The notes: a model not told the origin generated them from the sequence alone. Shown: positions 39,302 through 49,224, numbered from the stretch's first letter. The stretch: DNA of 64,000 bases from Isoptericola peretonis (GCA_023241745.1 JALQCY010000001.1:434001-498000); one strand, 5' to 3'. A program made the numbers and translations.

Positions 39302-40234
39302 ATGCATCGTCGTGCTGCGCCACCGCCCGACCTCGTCCGCACGGCCACGCGCCAGTGCGGCCTCGTCGACCTCGCCCAGTGCCACGACGCCGGTCTGAGC
39401 GACAAGGAGGTCCGCGGGCTCGTCGCCCGCGCCGGCCTGCGCCGCGTCACCCGCGGTGTCCTGGAGCTCACCGCGGCGGCACCGGACCGTGCTGACCTCC
39501 CTGCCCGACGACGACGCACGGCGTGGCTCGCGATGCTCGCCTTCGGTCCCGACTCCGTCGCCGTCGGGCCCTGCGCGCTCGCGCTGCACCGGGTCGAGGG
39601 CCTGCCGCTCACCATCCGCCCCGAGGCCGCGCTCCCCCGGGCCTCGAACCGGAGGCACCGGGACGGACTGCTCCTCCGGCAGTTCGACGACGGCATGGAC
39701 GTCGTCGAGGTCGACGGGCGACGCACCGTCAGCGTCGAGTGGGCGCTCGCGCAGGCCGTTCCCGAGCTTCCCCGCGAGTACGGGCTCGCCGTGCTCGACT
39801 CCGTCCTGCACCGTCGCCTCCTGGACCGGGCCGGCCTGGAGCGCGCCCACGAGGCGGCGCGAGGCCGGCGGGGCGTCGCGACGCGTCACGACCTGTGGGA
39901 GCTGGCCGACCACCGGGCGGAGTCTCCCCTCGAGTCGTTCGCCCGGCTCGAGTGCGTCGAGGACGGTATCGGCCCGCACACGCTGCAGCTGCCGCTGCTC
40001 GGCCGGGACGAGACGGTCCTCGGCCGGGGCGACCTGGCGTGGCGGCGGCGCGACGGTCGGTGGCTCGTCGCGGAGCTGGACGGGGCGGACGTCCACGGCA
40101 CCCCGAGGGCGGTGTACGCCGACCGTCGCCGCCAGAACCTCTTCACCGGTACGGGGGCGGTCCACCTGTTGCGGTTCACCGGTCGCGACCGCGGGCACAT
40201 CGCGACGACGGTGCGTCGGGCGCTCGCGGCGTGA
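39302..40234 (+). CDS. AbiEi-type N-terminal domain fused to a DUF559/Vsr-like nuclease domain
   Basis: A 310-residue protein. Residues about 10-60 form a helix-turn-helix segment as in type IV antitoxin AbiEi proteins (VDLAQCHDAGLSDKEVRGLV). Residues about 205-300 look like a PD-(D/E)XK nuclease of the DUF559/Vsr type: E211 in ESPLESF, D244 in GRGDLAW, and E258 with D260 in VAELDG. No AbiEii toxin gene is adjacent. Solitary proteins of this type are common in Micrococcales, often in several copies, and have no known function. The next feature downstream is a palindrome. Confidence 0.78.
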   Translation: MHRRAAPPPDLVRTATRQCGLVDLAQCHDAGLSDKEVRGLVARAGLRRVTRGVLELTAAAPDRADLPARRRRTAWLAMLAFGPDSVAVGPCALALHRVEGLPLTIRPEAALPRASNRRHRDGLLLRQFDDGMDVVEVDGRRTVSVEWALAQAVPELPREYGLAVLDSVLHRRLLDRAGLERAHEAARGRRGVATRHDLWELADHRAESPLESFARLECVEDGIGPHTLQLPLLGRDETVLGRGDLAWRRRDGRWLVAELDGADVHGTPRAVYADRRRQNLFTGTGAVHLLRFTGRDRGHIATTVRRALAA

Positions 40235-40255
40235 CGACCAGGCGCTTCCGCCGCG

Positions 40256-40311
40256 CGACCATGTGGTTGTGGCCCGTCCGCACCGCCGGACGGGCCACAA
40301 CCACATGGTCG
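40256..40311. repeat. Long palindrome downstream of the AbiEi-nuclease gene
   Basis: Perfect 25-base arms (40256-40280 and 40287-40311) with the loop CACCGC. The arm contains CATGTGGTTGTGGCCCGTCC. It starts 21 bases after the stop at 40234 and lies 13 bases before the convergent acpS stop, so it could act on both messages. Confidence 0.93.
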
Positions 40312-40324
40312 GCACCCGCCGCGG

Positions 40325-40675
40325 TCAGCCCTCCGCCACCACCATCGCCGAGGCGATGCCGGCGTCGTGGGAGATCGACAGGTGCCAGGTCTTGACTCCG
40401 AGCTCGTCCGCGCGCGCCCGTACCGTGCCGCGCAGCTCCACCTCGGGCGGCCCGCCGACCGTGCGGTGCACCGTCGCGTCGTGCCAGTGCATGTTCCCGG
40501 GCGCGCCGAGCGCCTTGGCGATGGCCTCCTTCGCCGCGAACCGTGCGGCCAGGGACGACGCAGGCAGGTCGCGTTCCACCTCGGTGAACAGCTTCTCCCG
40601 CAGCCGCGGCGTCCGCTCGAGCGTCGCCATGAACCGGGCCACGTCGACGACGTCGATGCCCACCCCCACGATCAC
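40325..40675 (-). CDS. acpS: Holo-[acyl-carrier-protein] synthase
   Basis: A 116-residue AcpS, the usual length. The Mg-binding aspartate is in [12 protein letters not shown], and the second motif is [13 protein letters not shown] with its glutamate. It transfers 4'-phosphopantetheine from CoA to acyl carrier protein. The start is the GTG at 40675, overlapping the mazG-like stop in GTGA; in-frame sequence upstream belongs to that gene in another frame. Confidence 0.95.
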   Translation of the reverse strand: MIVGVGIDVVDVARFMATLERTPRLREKLFTEVERDLPASSLAARFAAKEAIAKALGAPGNMHWHDATVHRTVGGPPEVELRGTVRARADELGVKTWHLSISHDAGIASAMVVAEG

Positions 40676-41013
40676 GCGCGCACCCCCTCCTCGTCCTGCG
40701 GCTCCACGAGGTGTCGCCAGCGGAACCACTTGCGCTCCAGCTCGGCCTCGAGGTCGACGTCGAACCGGCGGGCCACGAGCAGCAGCTGCGCGAGCACGTC
40801 GGCGAGCTCGGCGCGGAACGCGGCGTCCACCGCGCCGGCGCCCTCGCCGCGGTCCCGCGAGCGCCCGGACCGGGCGAGGTATGCCTGGGTGAGCTCCCCG
40901 ACCTCCTCGTGCAGCTTCAGCACCAGCCAGTCGTCGGTACGCGGGACGCCGAAGCGCCGCTCGTACACCCGCGAGATGATCTCCAGCTCGTCGCCCAGCG
41001 TGCTCAGGTCCAT
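40672..41013 (-). CDS. MazG-like nucleotide pyrophosphohydrolase
   Basis: A 113-residue all-alpha NTP pyrophosphatase. The E-E-x-x-E metal motif is visible in [14 protein letters not shown] near residues 33-46, with the second acidic pair in [15 protein letters not shown]. The family hydrolyses non-canonical or excess (d)NTPs to the monophosphate. Preferred nucleotide unknown. ATG at 41013; coupled to acpS; separated from upstream glmS by a long palindrome. Confidence 0.85.
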   Translation of the reverse strand: MDLSTLGDELEIISRVYERRFGVPRTDDWLVLKLHEEVGELTQAYLARSGRSRDRGEGAGAVDAAFRAELADVLAQLLLVARRFDVDLEAELERKWFRWRHLVEPQDEEGVRA

Positions 41014-41037
41014 GCGTCGATCATGCCCTTCCCGCCC

Positions 41038-41097
41038 GCCGAGCAGGTGATCTCGGCCCGTCCGGTCGACCGGACGGGCCGAGATCACCTGTTCGGC
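41038..41097. repeat. Long palindrome between glmS and the mazG-like gene
   Basis: Two contiguous 30-base arms (41038-41067 and 41068-41097) match at 29 of 30 positions with no true loop; the centre is CCGGTCGACCGG. The arm includes CAGGTGATCTCGGCCCGTCC. It starts 24 bases downstream of the glmS stop. Core shared with 39041 and 40256. Confidence 0.93.
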
Positions 41098-41120
41098 AAC
41101 GGGGCGGGTCGGCGGGGTCG

Positions 41121-43028
41121 TCACTCGACGGTGACGGACTTGGCCAGGTTGCGCGGCTGGTCGACGTCGAGCCCCTTGGCCCCGGCCAGCGCCATGGCGA
41201 ACACCTGCAGCGGCACGACGGCCAGCAGGGGCTGCAGCAGCGACGGCGCCTGCGGGATCCAGAAGATCTCGTCCGCGTACCGGCGCACCTCGTCGTCTCC
41301 GTCCTCGGCGATGACCAGGGTGCGCGCGCCGCGAGCCCGGATCTCCTGGATATTGGACACCACCTTCGAGTGCAGCTGGGCGCGCCCCTGGGGTGACGGC
41401 ACCACGACGAACACCGGCTGACCCTCGTCGATCAGGGCGATCGGTCCGTGCTTGAGCTCGCCGGCCGCGAAGCCCTCGGCGTGGATGTAGGCGAGCTCCT
41501 TGAGCTTGAGCGCCCCCTCCATCGCCACGGGGTACCCGACGTGGCGGCCGAGGAACAGCACCTTGTCGGCGCCCGCCATCGACCGGGCGGTGGCACGCAC
41601 GTACTCGCTGCGCTCGAGGACCGTCTGCACCTTGCGGGGCATCTCGCGCAGCTCGTCCAGCAGCACCGCGATCTCGTCGGGAAACTTGTTGCCGCGCAGC
41701 TGCGCCAGGTAGAGACCGAGCAGGTAGGCGGCGGTGATCTGCGACAGGAACGCCTTGGTGGACGCGACGGCGATCTCCGGGCCCGCGTGCGTGTAGAGCA
41801 CGGCGTCGGACTCGCGCGGGATGGTCGAGCCGTTCGTGTTGACGATCGACAGCACGGTGGCGCCCTGCTCGCGCGCGTGCCGCACCGCCATGAGGGTGTC
41901 CATGGTCTCGCCGGACTGCGAGACGGCGACGACGAGGGTCTTCCCGTCGACGATCGGGTCGCGGTAGCGGAACTCGTGCGCCAGCTCCACCTCGACGGGG
42001 ATGCGGCACCAGTGCTCGATGGCGTACTTCGCCACGTGCCCGGCGTACGCCGCGGTGCCGCACGCGATCACGATGATCTTGTCGACGGCGCGCAGCACGG
42101 ACTCGTCGATGCGGAGGTCGTCGAGCACCAGCCGCCCCTGCACGTCGGAGCGGCCCAGCAGCGTGTCGGCGATCGCCTGCGGCTGGTCGTGGATCTCCTT
42201 GTCCATGAACGAGGCGAAGCCGCCCTTCTCGGCCGCCGCGGCGTCCCAGTCGACGGTGAACCGCTTGCCCTCGGCGGGCGAGCCGTCGAAGTCGGTGACC
42301 GTGACCGAGGTCGGCGTGATCGTGACCACCTGGTCCTGGCCGAGCTCGAGCGCCTCCTTGGTGTGCGCCACGAACGCGGCGACGTCGGAGCCCAGGAAGT
42401 TCTCGCCCTCGCCGAGGCCGACGACGAGAGGCGAGTCGTGCCGGGCGCCGACGACGGTGTCCGGCCGGTCCGCGTGCACGGCCAGCAGGGTGAAGGTGCC
42501 CTCGAGCCGGCGGGCGGTCGCGGCCATCGCGGCGGCCAGGTCCCCGGAGGCGCGGTACTCGGCGGCCAGCAGCTGGGCGGCCACCTCGGTGTCGGTCTCG
42601 GAGAGGAAGGAGGCGCCGTCGGCGGCCAGCGACTCGCGGAGGACCGCGAAGTTCTCCACGATGCCGTTGTGGATCACGGCCAGCCGGCCGTCGTCCGCCA
42701 GGTGCGGGTGGGCGTTGACGTCGGTCGGGCCGCCGTGCGTCGCCCAGCGGGTGTGGCCGATGGCGGCGGTGGCCGCAGGCAGCGGGCTCGCGGCGATCGC
42801 CTCGACCAGGTTGCTGAGCTTGCCCGAACGCTTGGCCGACCGGACCCGCTCCTGGTCCGGGGACACCAGCGCCACCCCGGCGGAGTCGTAGCCCCGGTAC
42901 TCCAGTCGGCGCAGCCCCTCCAGGGCCACGTCCAGAGGTCGATCGCTGGGGAGGGCCGCGGCCCCCGTGGTCGCCTGGTCGGCGCCCTCGACGCGCCCCA
43001 GCCCGGTATATCCGACGATGCCGCACAT
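41121..43028 (-). CDS. glmS: Glutamine-fructose-6-phosphate aminotransferase (isomerising)
   Basis: A 635-residue GlmS making glucosamine-6-phosphate for the cell wall. The N-terminal glutaminase has the nucleophile C2 (MCGIVGYTG), RLEYRGYDSAGVA, GHTRWATHG and HNGIVEN. Two SIS domains follow, with SQSGETMDT as the sugar-phosphate loop, and the enzyme ends DQPRNLAKSVTVE. An insertion of about 20 residues at 12-32 (VEGADQATTGAAALPSD region) lies between the first strand and LEGLRRLEYRG. The start must be 43028 because cysteine 2 has to become N-terminal. Confidence 0.97.
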   Translation of the reverse strand: MCGIVGYTGLGRVEGADQATTGAAALPSDRPLDVALEGLRRLEYRGYDSAGVALVSPDQERVRSAKRSGKLSNLVEAIAASPLPAATAAIGHTRWATHGGPTDVNAHPHLADDGRLAVIHNGIVENFAVLRESLAADGASFLSETDTEVAAQLLAAEYRASGDLAAAMAATARRLEGTFTLLAVHADRPDTVVGARHDSPLVVGLGEGENFLGSDVAAFVAHTKEALELGQDQVVTITPTSVTVTDFDGSPAEGKRFTVDWDAAAAEKGGFASFMDKEIHDQPQAIADTLLGRSDVQGRLVLDDLRIDESVLRAVDKIIVIACGTAAYAGHVAKYAIEHWCRIPVEVELAHEFRYRDPIVDGKTLVVAVSQSGETMDTLMAVRHAREQGATVLSIVNTNGSTIPRESDAVLYTHAGPEIAVASTKAFLSQITAAYLLGLYLAQLRGNKFPDEIAVLLDELREMPRKVQTVLERSEYVRATARSMAGADKVLFLGRHVGYPVAMEGALKLKELAYIHAEGFAAGELKHGPIALIDEGQPVFVVVPSPQGRAQLHSKVVSNIQEIRARGARTLVIAEDGDDEVRRYADEIFWIPQAPSLLQPLLAVVPLQVFAMALAGAKGLDVDQPRNLAKSVTVE

Positions 43029-43105
43029 GGGCGCCGAGTCTACCCAGCGGGACCGGCCGCCCCTCCGCCCGGCGACCATGCGGGCAGCCTCGTAGGCTCG
43101 GCGCC

Positions 43106-43942
43106 GTGGCGAGCGTCCGCGTGGGCCTGTCGGGGTGGCAGTACGCCCACTGGCACGGCCCCTTCTACCCGGACGGGACCCGGCGCGCCGACGAGCTGGC
43201 GTACGCCGCGGCCCGGTTCGCGACGCTCGAGCTGAACGGCACCTTCTACGGTCTCCAGCGCCCGTCGTCGTTCGTGCGCTGGCGCGACGCGGTGCCGCCG
43301 GGGTTCACGTTCGCGGTCAAGGGCAGCCGCTACCTCACGCACCTCAAGCGCCTGCGCGATCCCCGGACGGCGCTGGCCAACTTCGTCGCGAGCGGGCTCC
43401 TCGCCCTCGGCGACCGGCTCGGCCCCGTGCTGTGGCAGCTCCCGGAGCGCACCGCCTTCGACGCCGACGTCCTCGCGCCGTTCCTCGACCTCCTGCCCCG
43501 CACGACGACGGCGGCCGCCCACCTCGCCGCCGACCACGACGACCGACTGCGCGCCGAGCCGTGGACCCAGGCCGTCGACGACCGGCCCCTGCGGCACGCG
43601 CTCGAGGCGCGCCACGCGTCGTTCGCGGACCCGGCGGCGCTGCGGCTGCTGCGCGAGCACGACGTCGCCCTCGTCGTCTCGGACGGCGCCGGCCGCTGGC
43701 CGCTGCTGGACCACCCGACCGCGGGACTCGCGTACCTGCGCCTGCACGGACCCACCCGGCTCTACGCGAGCCGCTACGACGACGCGCGCCTGGACGGCTG
43801 GGCGGACTGGGTCCGACGGCGGCGCGACGCCGGGCAGGACGTGGTCGTGTACTTCGACAACGACGGCGAGGCCCACGCCCCGCGCGACGCACGCCGGCTC
43901 GTCGAGCGGCTCGGGGACGTCCACGACCCGTGGCCCCCGTGA
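43106..43942 (+). CDS. DUF72 domain-containing protein (YecE-like)
   Basis: A 278-residue DUF72 barrel. Typical segments: [17 protein letters not shown] at the N-terminus, [34 protein letters not shown], and the C-terminal [18 protein letters not shown]. The family is widespread with no established function. The GTG start is in a divergent 77-base region shared with glmS. A short hairpin (CCGCGATC/GATCGCGG, 43943-43961) directly follows the stop. Confidence 0.9.
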   Translation: MASVRVGLSGWQYAHWHGPFYPDGTRRADELAYAAARFATLELNGTFYGLQRPSSFVRWRDAVPPGFTFAVKGSRYLTHLKRLRDPRTALANFVASGLLALGDRLGPVLWQLPERTAFDADVLAPFLDLLPRTTTAAAHLAADHDDRLRAEPWTQAVDDRPLRHALEARHASFADPAALRLLREHDVALVVSDGAGRWPLLDHPTAGLAYLRLHGPTRLYASRYDDARLDGWADWVRRRRDAGQDVVVYFDNDGEAHAPRDARRLVERLGDVHDPWPP

Positions 43943-44006
43943 CCGCGATCGGCGATCGCGGGGCTGCGGTTGTCGTATCCCGGGGCGTCTCGGGCAGAAT
44001 CGTCGG

Positions 44007-45059
44007 GTGGTACCTCCCCTTCCCGACCCGGCGGCACCGTCCGCGACCGGCGACTCCGCCGCCCGGCCCGACGCCGCCGGCACGCAGCTGCCGCAGCCCC
44101 TGGGCGACCACCTGACCCGCCTCGCCCCGGCGTCGCCCTACGTCGACCTCGACCGGGCCGCGTGGAGCCGGCTGTCCGCGTCGACGCCGCTCCCCCTGAC
44201 GGACGCCGACGTCGAGCGCCTGCGCGGGCTCGGTGACCCGATCGACCTGGCCGAGGTGGACGCCGTCTTCCGCCCCTTGTCGCGGCTGCTCAACCTGTAC
44301 GTCGCGGCGAGCGCCGGGCTGCACCGCGCCACCTCGACGTTCCTGCACGAGGAGCCGCCCCGCACCCCGTACGTCATCGGCGTCGCGGGCTCGGTCGCGG
44401 TCGGCAAGTCCACGACGGCGCGCATCCTGCGCGAGATGATGGCCCGCTGGCCCGACACCCCGCACGTCGAGCTCATCACGACCGACGGCTTCCTGTACCC
44501 GAACGCGGAGCTGCAGCGTCGCGGGATCATGGACCGCAAGGGCTTCCCGGAGTCGTACGACCGACGCGCCCTCATCCGGTTCCTGTCCCGCGTCAAGGCG
44601 GGCCAGGCCGAGGTCCGCGCGCCCGTCTACTCGCACGTCACGTACGACATCGTGCCCGGCGAGGAGGTCGTGGTGCGCAAGCCCGACGTGCTGATCGTCG
44701 AGGGCCTCAACGTGCTGCAGCCCGCACGCCCGTCAGCGATCGACGAGTCCACCGTCGCCGTCAGCGACTTCTTCGACTTCTCGATCTACGTCGACGCGCG
44801 CACGCGCAACATCCGCCAGTGGTACGTGGAGCGCTTCCTGCAGCTGCGCAAGACGGCGTTCAGCAGGCCCGAGTCGTACTTCCGGCGCTACGCCGACCTG
44901 TCCGACACGGAGGCGACGGAGCGGGCGCTGTCGATCTGGGAGGCGATCAACGCGCCCAACCTGGAGCACAACGTGCTGCCCACGCGGGGCCGCGCGACCC
45001 TCGTGCTCACCAAGGGGTCGGACCACTCCGTGCAGCGCGTGCGGCTGCGCAAGCTCTGA
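44007..45059 (+). CDS. coaA: Type I pantothenate kinase
   Basis: A 350-residue CoaA that phosphorylates pantothenate, the first step of CoA synthesis. The P-loop is [12 protein letters not shown] at about 125-136. [10 protein letters not shown] carries the catalytic aspartate, and [11 protein letters not shown] and VEGLNVLQ are type I hallmarks. The first 35 residues are a Pro/Ala-rich extension. GTG start at 44007. It may be co-transcribed with the DUF72 gene, 64 bases upstream. Confidence 0.95.
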   Translation: MVPPLPDPAAPSATGDSAARPDAAGTQLPQPLGDHLTRLAPASPYVDLDRAAWSRLSASTPLPLTDADVERLRGLGDPIDLAEVDAVFRPLSRLLNLYVAASAGLHRATSTFLHEEPPRTPYVIGVAGSVAVGKSTTARILREMMARWPDTPHVELITTDGFLYPNAELQRRGIMDRKGFPESYDRRALIRFLSRVKAGQAEVRAPVYSHVTYDIVPGEEVVVRKPDVLIVEGLNVLQPARPSAIDESTVAVSDFFDFSIYVDARTRNIRQWYVERFLQLRKTAFSRPESYFRRYADLSDTEATERALSIWEAINAPNLEHNVLPTRGRATLVLTKGSDHSVQRVRLRKL

Positions 45060-45072
45060 ACAGCCAGCCGGC

Positions 45073-45759
45073 TCAGGCAGCCCGCGTCGTGGGCTCCGTG
45101 TCGGCCTCGTCCTCGGTGTCGGCGGGGACGGGCTCGACCTTCGGCGGTCCGGCGATGCGCTGCACCACCTGGTCCACGATGACGCCGAGGAGGATGCCGG
45201 CGACCACGCCGACCGCCATCGCGAGCAGGGTGTTGTGGCCGAGCCACGACGCGGCCGCGAGGCCGATCAGCATCGAGTAGACCCCCCACGTCACGGCGGC
45301 GATCGCGGAGACCAGCATGAACCGGGCGCGCGGATAGCCCACCGCGCCGGCGGTCATGTTGACCGCCACGCGCCCGATGGGTACGTACCGCGCCGCCATG
45401 ATGAACGACGCCCCGCGGTGGTCGAGGGCGTGCCGCGCCCATCCCACGGCCTTGCGCCCGCGCACAGAGCGCAGGAACCCGAACCGCTCGGTGCCGACGG
45501 CCCGGCCGATCTGGTAGGCGATCTGGTCGCCGGTCCAGGCCCCGGCGATGGCGAGCGCGAGGATGCCTGGCAGCCAGGGCTCGCCCTCCGCGTGCGCGAG
45601 CACGGTGAGGGTGATGACCACGGACTCGCTGGGGATCGGGGGGAAGAAGCCGTCGATGGTGGCGGAGACGTACATCGCGGGGTAGATCCACACGGACGCA
45701 CCCAGGTGGATGATCCAGGTCTCCAGCTGACCCAGCATCGTCGACAGAGTCTCCAGCAC
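45073..45759 (-). CDS. DedA family membrane protein
   Basis: A 228-residue DedA/SNARE-associated protein with five or six hydrophobic segments. The family core is visible: FFPPIPSESVVITL near residues 38-51, GAWTGDQIAYQIGRAVG, and ARYVPIGRVAVNMTAGAVG with the essential arginine. DedA proteins act as lipid flippases or support membrane potential. GTG start. The last 30 residues are an acidic cytoplasmic tail. Convergent with coaA (13 bases apart). Confidence 0.92.
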   Translation of the reverse strand: MLETLSTMLGQLETWIIHLGASVWIYPAMYVSATIDGFFPPIPSESVVITLTVLAHAEGEPWLPGILALAIAGAWTGDQIAYQIGRAVGTERFGFLRSVRGRKAVGWARHALDHRGASFIMAARYVPIGRVAVNMTAGAVGYPRARFMLVSAIAAVTWGVYSMLIGLAAASWLGHNTLLAMAVGVVAGILLGVIVDQVVQRIAGPPKVEPVPADTEDEADTEPTTRAA

Positions 45760-45897
45760 GGTCCCTCGGTTCGTCGGCCGGCAGGGTCGCCTCCGGCGGT
45801 CGGACGACGCCGGACGGCGTCACAGGACCAGCCTAGGCAGAACCTGGGGCCGCTCTGCATGGGGATTTCCCCCGGTTCCACCCTGAGTGCCGAATGT

Positions 45898-46566
45898 TCA
45901 CCCGGGTTCCACAACGCCGCGGTCCACGACGGCGCCGTAGCGCACGAGGTTCTCGTTCGACGTCAGCGTCCGCAGCCGGGCGTGGTCGAGATAGAGCTCG
46001 CCGGCCAGGTGGTCCGTCTCGTGCTGGACGATGCGGGCCGGCCAGCCGGTGAGCACCTCGTCGACGGGCGCTCCCGTCTCGTCGCGCGCCGTGAGCCGCA
46101 CCCGGCGGTGGCGGGCCACGACGGCCTGCCAGCCGCTCACGGACAGGCAGCCCTCGTGGAACGCGGCCCGCTCGGGCGCCCCGTCCGGGCCGGGCAGCGG
46201 CTCGTACGCCGGGTCGAGGAGCACCCGGAAGGGCAGCGGGGTGCGCTCGCGCGGGTCCTCGACGCCGGTGTCCGTGGCGGCCCCCACGTCCTCGACCACG
46301 GCGATCGCCAGCCCGAGCCCGACCTGCGGCGCGGCGAGGCCGACACCGGGCGCGGCGTGCATGGTGCGCCGCATCGCCTCGAGCAGGCGTGGCAGCACGT
46401 CGCCGAGCTGGCCCGTGTACGGCGCGGCGGGGGCGCGCAGCACCGGGGCGCCGGCCTGCACGATCGGCAGCACCCCCGTGCCCGGCCCGTCCGCCGCGTC
46501 GTCGGCCCGGTCCAGCAGGTCGACGACCGCGGCGCGCAGGTGCTCCTCGGGCGACAGGTCGGTCAC
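45898..46566 (-). CDS. def: Peptide deformylase
   Basis: A 222-residue deformylase removing formyl from nascent proteins. The three metal/active-site motifs are intact: GVGLAAPQ at 74-81, EGCLS at 138-142 and HETDH at 182-186. It is longer than usual (about 170-180) owing to a 30-residue N-terminal region and an acidic loop near 92-112. The GTG start overlaps the glmM stop in GTGA. Confidence 0.95.
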   Translation of the reverse strand: MTDLSPEEHLRAAVVDLLDRADDAADGPGTGVLPIVQAGAPVLRAPAAPYTGQLGDVLPRLLEAMRRTMHAAPGVGLAAPQVGLGLAIAVVEDVGAATDTGVEDPRERTPLPFRVLLDPAYEPLPGPDGAPERAAFHEGCLSVSGWQAVVARHRRVRLTARDETGAPVDEVLTGWPARIVQHETDHLAGELYLDHARLRTLTSNENLVRYGAVVDRGVVEPG

Positions 46567-47924
46567 AGGGCCAGGCGGTCGCGCACGACGGCGGCGAGCG
46601 TGTCCGCCACGCCGTCGGCCTGCGTCTGGGTGGCGGCCTCCACCATGACCCGCACGAGGGGCTCAGTGCCCGACGGGCGCAGCAGCACGCGGCCGGTCTC
46701 GCCCAGCAGCGTCTCCGCGCTCTCGATCGCGGCGCGGACACCCTCGTCCTCGCCGGCACGGGCCTTGTCCACGCCCTTGACGTTGACGAGGGTCTGCGGC
46801 AGGCGGGGGACGTCGCCCGCGAGGTCGGCCAGGCGGCGCCCGCTCGACTTCACGCGGGCGGCGAGGTGCAAGGCCGTGAGCACGCCGTCGCCGGTGGTGG
46901 CGTGGTCGGCCAGGATGATGTGGCCGGACTGCTCGCCGCCCAGCCCGTACCCGTGCGCCCGCATCTCCTCGAGCACGTACCGGTCGCCCACGCCCGTCTG
47001 CACGGTCGTGATGCCGGCCTCGCGCATGGCCAGCAGGAGGCCGAGGTTGCTCATCACCGTCACGACCAGGGTGTCCGACGGCAGGCGCCCCTCGTCCTTG
47101 AGCGCGCGGGCGAGGATGCCGAGGATCTGGTCGCCGTCCACCAGCACGCCCCCGTGGTCGACGGCGAGGCAGCGGTCGGCGTCGCCGTCGAACGCGACGC
47201 CGAAGTCGGCCTCGGCGGCCACGACCACGGCCTGGAGCTGCTCCGGGTGGGTGGAGCCGGCCTTCTCGTTGATGTTGCGCCCGTCGGGGCTGGCGTTGAT
47301 GACGACGACGTCGGCGCCGGCCTCGCGCAGCGCCTCCGGGCCCACCTGGCTCGCCGCGCCGTTGGCGGCGTCGACCGCGATGCGCAGGCCCTCCAGCGGG
47401 CGGACGTCCGGCGTCGTCCCGACACTCGCCACCAGGTGCTCGACGTACTGCTGGGCCGCGATGCCCGTGTCGGAGCGCATGCGCCCGACGTCGCCGCCGA
47501 CGGGCCGCTGCCACTCCTGACCGAGGCGTGCCTCGATCTCGTCCTCCACGTGGTCGGCCAGCTTGAGCCCGCCGCGCGCGAAGAACTTGATGCCGTTGTC
47601 GGGCATGGCGTTGTGGGACGCGGAGATCATGACCCCGAGGTCCATCTCCATCGCGCCGACGAGGTGCGCGAGCGCCGGCGTGGGCACCACCCCGAGGTTG
47701 ACGACGTCGACCCCCGAGCTGGCCAGCCCGGCCCCGACCGCGGCGGACAGGAACTCCCCCGACGCCCGCGGGTCGCGACCGACGACCGCGCGGGGGCGGT
47801 GCCCCGTGAAGTCGCCGGAGGTGCCGAGCACGTGCGCCGCCGCACTGCCGAGCCCGAGGGCCAGCTCCGCGGTGACGTCCCGGTTGGCCAGGCCACGGAC
47901 CCCGTCCGTGCCGAACAGTCGCAC
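46563..47924 (-). CDS. glmM: Phosphoglucosamine mutase
   Basis: A 453-residue alpha-D-phosphohexomutase converting GlcN-6-P to GlcN-1-P, the step after GlmS. The phosphoserine is S103 in [13 protein letters not shown]. The Mg loop is DGDADRC, the sugar loop GEQSGH, and [14 protein letters not shown] binds phosphate. GTG at 47924, with a very strong AAGGAGGAG ribosome site. Coupled to def and preceded by the rpsI terminator, so it starts its own unit. Confidence 0.96.
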   Translation of the reverse strand: MRLFGTDGVRGLANRDVTAELALGLGSAAAHVLGTSGDFTGHRPRAVVGRDPRASGEFLSAAVGAGLASSGVDVVNLGVVPTPALAHLVGAMEMDLGVMISASHNAMPDNGIKFFARGGLKLADHVEDEIEARLGQEWQRPVGGDVGRMRSDTGIAAQQYVEHLVASVGTTPDVRPLEGLRIAVDAANGAASQVGPEALREAGADVVVINASPDGRNINEKAGSTHPEQLQAVVVAAEADFGVAFDGDADRCLAVDHGGVLVDGDQILGILARALKDEGRLPSDTLVVTVMSNLGLLLAMREAGITTVQTGVGDRYVLEEMRAHGYGLGGEQSGHIILADHATTGDGVLTALHLAARVKSSGRRLADLAGDVPRLPQTLVNVKGVDKARAGEDEGVRAAIESAETLLGETGRVLLRPSGTEPLVRVMVEAATQTQADGVADTLAAVVRDRLAL

Positions 47925-48011
47925 GATGTCTCCTCCTTCGGGCCCGGCGGCAGCTCCGCACTGGTACCCACGGCGCCTCGGCGGCGCCGCACCGATCGTA
48001 GCCGGACATGC

Positions 48012-48046
48012 GGACGGCCCCGCCGGAGAGTCCGACGGGGCCGTCC
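48012..48046 (-). terminator. Terminator after rpsI
   Basis: An 11-base-pair stem (48012-48022 with 48036-48046; arm GGACGGCCCCG) topped by a small inner CGGA/TCCG helix. It lies 45 bases beyond the rpsI stop on the reverse strand, before the glmM ribosome site. Confidence 0.8.
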
Positions 48047-48091
48047 TGGCGCTGGGTGCTCCTGCCGGCGCGTGCCGACCGGAGCGCCCGA

Positions 48092-48580
48092 TCAGCGCTT
48101 CGAGTACTGCGGCGCCTTGCGCGCCTTCTTGAGTCCGGCCTTCTTCGACTCGACGGCACGCGGGTCACGCGTGAGGTAGCCGGCCTTCTTCAGCGCGGGG
48201 CGGTTCGCCTCTTCGTCGATCGCGTTGAGCGCGCGGGCGATGCCCAGGCGCACCGCGCCGGCCTGGCCCGAGGGGCCACCACCGGTGATGCGGACGATGA
48301 CGTCGAAACGGCCCTCGACCTCGACCAGCTTCAGCGGCGAGTTCACGAGCTGCTGGTGCACCTTGTTCGGGAAGTAGTCCTCGAGGGTGCGACCGTTGAT
48401 CTTCCACGTCCCGGTGCCGGGGACGAGGCGCACGCGCGCCACGGCCTCCTTGCGGCGGCCGACGGCCTGGCCGGGAGCGGTGATGGACTGGCCGCCGTCC
48501 GCGACGGGCGCGGCGGACTCAGAGGTGTAGGTGCTGGGCGTGTTCTCGTCCAGCTCGGTGTCGACGGTGGTCTCGGCCAC
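48092..48580 (-). CDS. rpsI: 30S ribosomal protein S9
   Basis: S9 of about 162 residues: a conserved core from [16 protein letters not shown] onward, with [19 protein letters not shown] and the C-terminal tRNA-contacting [12 protein letters not shown] tail. The first 35-40 residues are an acidic Ser/Thr/Glu-rich extension seen in many actinobacteria. The GTG at 48580 is chosen because GAAGGA precedes it; an ATG at 48601 would add seven residues. Second gene of rplM-rpsI. Confidence 0.96.
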   Translation of the reverse strand: MAETTVDTELDENTPSTYTSESAAPVADGGQSITAPGQAVGRRKEAVARVRLVPGTGTWKINGRTLEDYFPNKVHQQLVNSPLKLVEVEGRFDVIVRITGGGPSGQAGAVRLGIARALNAIDEEANRPALKKAGYLTRDPRAVESKKAGLKKARKAPQYSKR

Positions 48581-48612
48581 TGTGATTCCTTCGCTTTGCA
48601 TCCGGCAGCGGC

Positions 48613-49062
48613 TCAGGCCTGCTGCGAAACCTGGGTGATCTCGAACGGCTTGGGCTGCTGCGCCGCGTGCGGGTGCTCCGCGCCACGGTAGACCTTCAGC
48701 TTGCCCAGCTGGTCGCGACCGAGAGTGGTCTTGGGGAGCATGCCGCGCACGGCCTTCTCCACGGCCCGCTCGGGGTTCTTCTCGAGGAGCTCGCCGTAGG
48801 CCACGGAGCGGAGACCGCCCGGGTAGCCGGAGTGGCGGTAGGCCAGCTTGGTCTCCCGCTTGTTGCCGCTCAGGGCCACCTTGTCCGCGTTGATCACGAT
48901 GACGAAGTCACCGCCGTCGACGTGGGGGGCGAAGGTCGGCTTGTGCTTCCCGCGCAGGAGAGTGGCGACCTGGCTCGCGAGGCGGCCCAGGACGACGTCG
49001 GTCGCGTCGACGACGTACCAGTCGCGCTGGACGTCGCCGGGCTTGGGGGTGTACGTACGCAC
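48613..49062 (-). CDS. rplM: 50S ribosomal protein L13
   Basis: A 149-residue L13 ([20 protein letters not shown], then [18 protein letters not shown] and [12 protein letters not shown]), complete and typical. The GTG at 49062 has AAAGGTGA upstream; the in-frame extension upstream is not conserved. It leads the rplM-rpsI pair, which is driven by the promoter at 49225-49254, giving a leader of about 155 bases. Confidence 0.96.
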   Translation of the reverse strand: MRTYTPKPGDVQRDWYVVDATDVVLGRLASQVATLLRGKHKPTFAPHVDGGDFVIVINADKVALSGNKRETKLAYRHSGYPGGLRSVAYGELLEKNPERAVEKAVRGMLPKTTLGRDQLGKLKVYRGAEHPHAAQQPKPFEITQVSQQA

Positions 49063-49224
49063 GGTTGCGTCACCTTTTCGTGTTCGGTGTCGTCGGGCGA
49101 GAAGCAGCGCCCGATGAGTCAGGTGTTGTGCGCGGGGCTCCTGGCGTCCTGGCCGGTGGCGTCGTCGGTGCGAGTGGGCGCGCTGACGACGCGGGACGCC
49201 GGAGGCAAAGCACAACGGCTCGCC

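Noticed and set aside
39302..40234. Complete type IV toxin-antitoxin system
   Set aside because: Only the AbiEi-like part is present; neither neighbour resembles an AbiEii nucleotidyltransferase.
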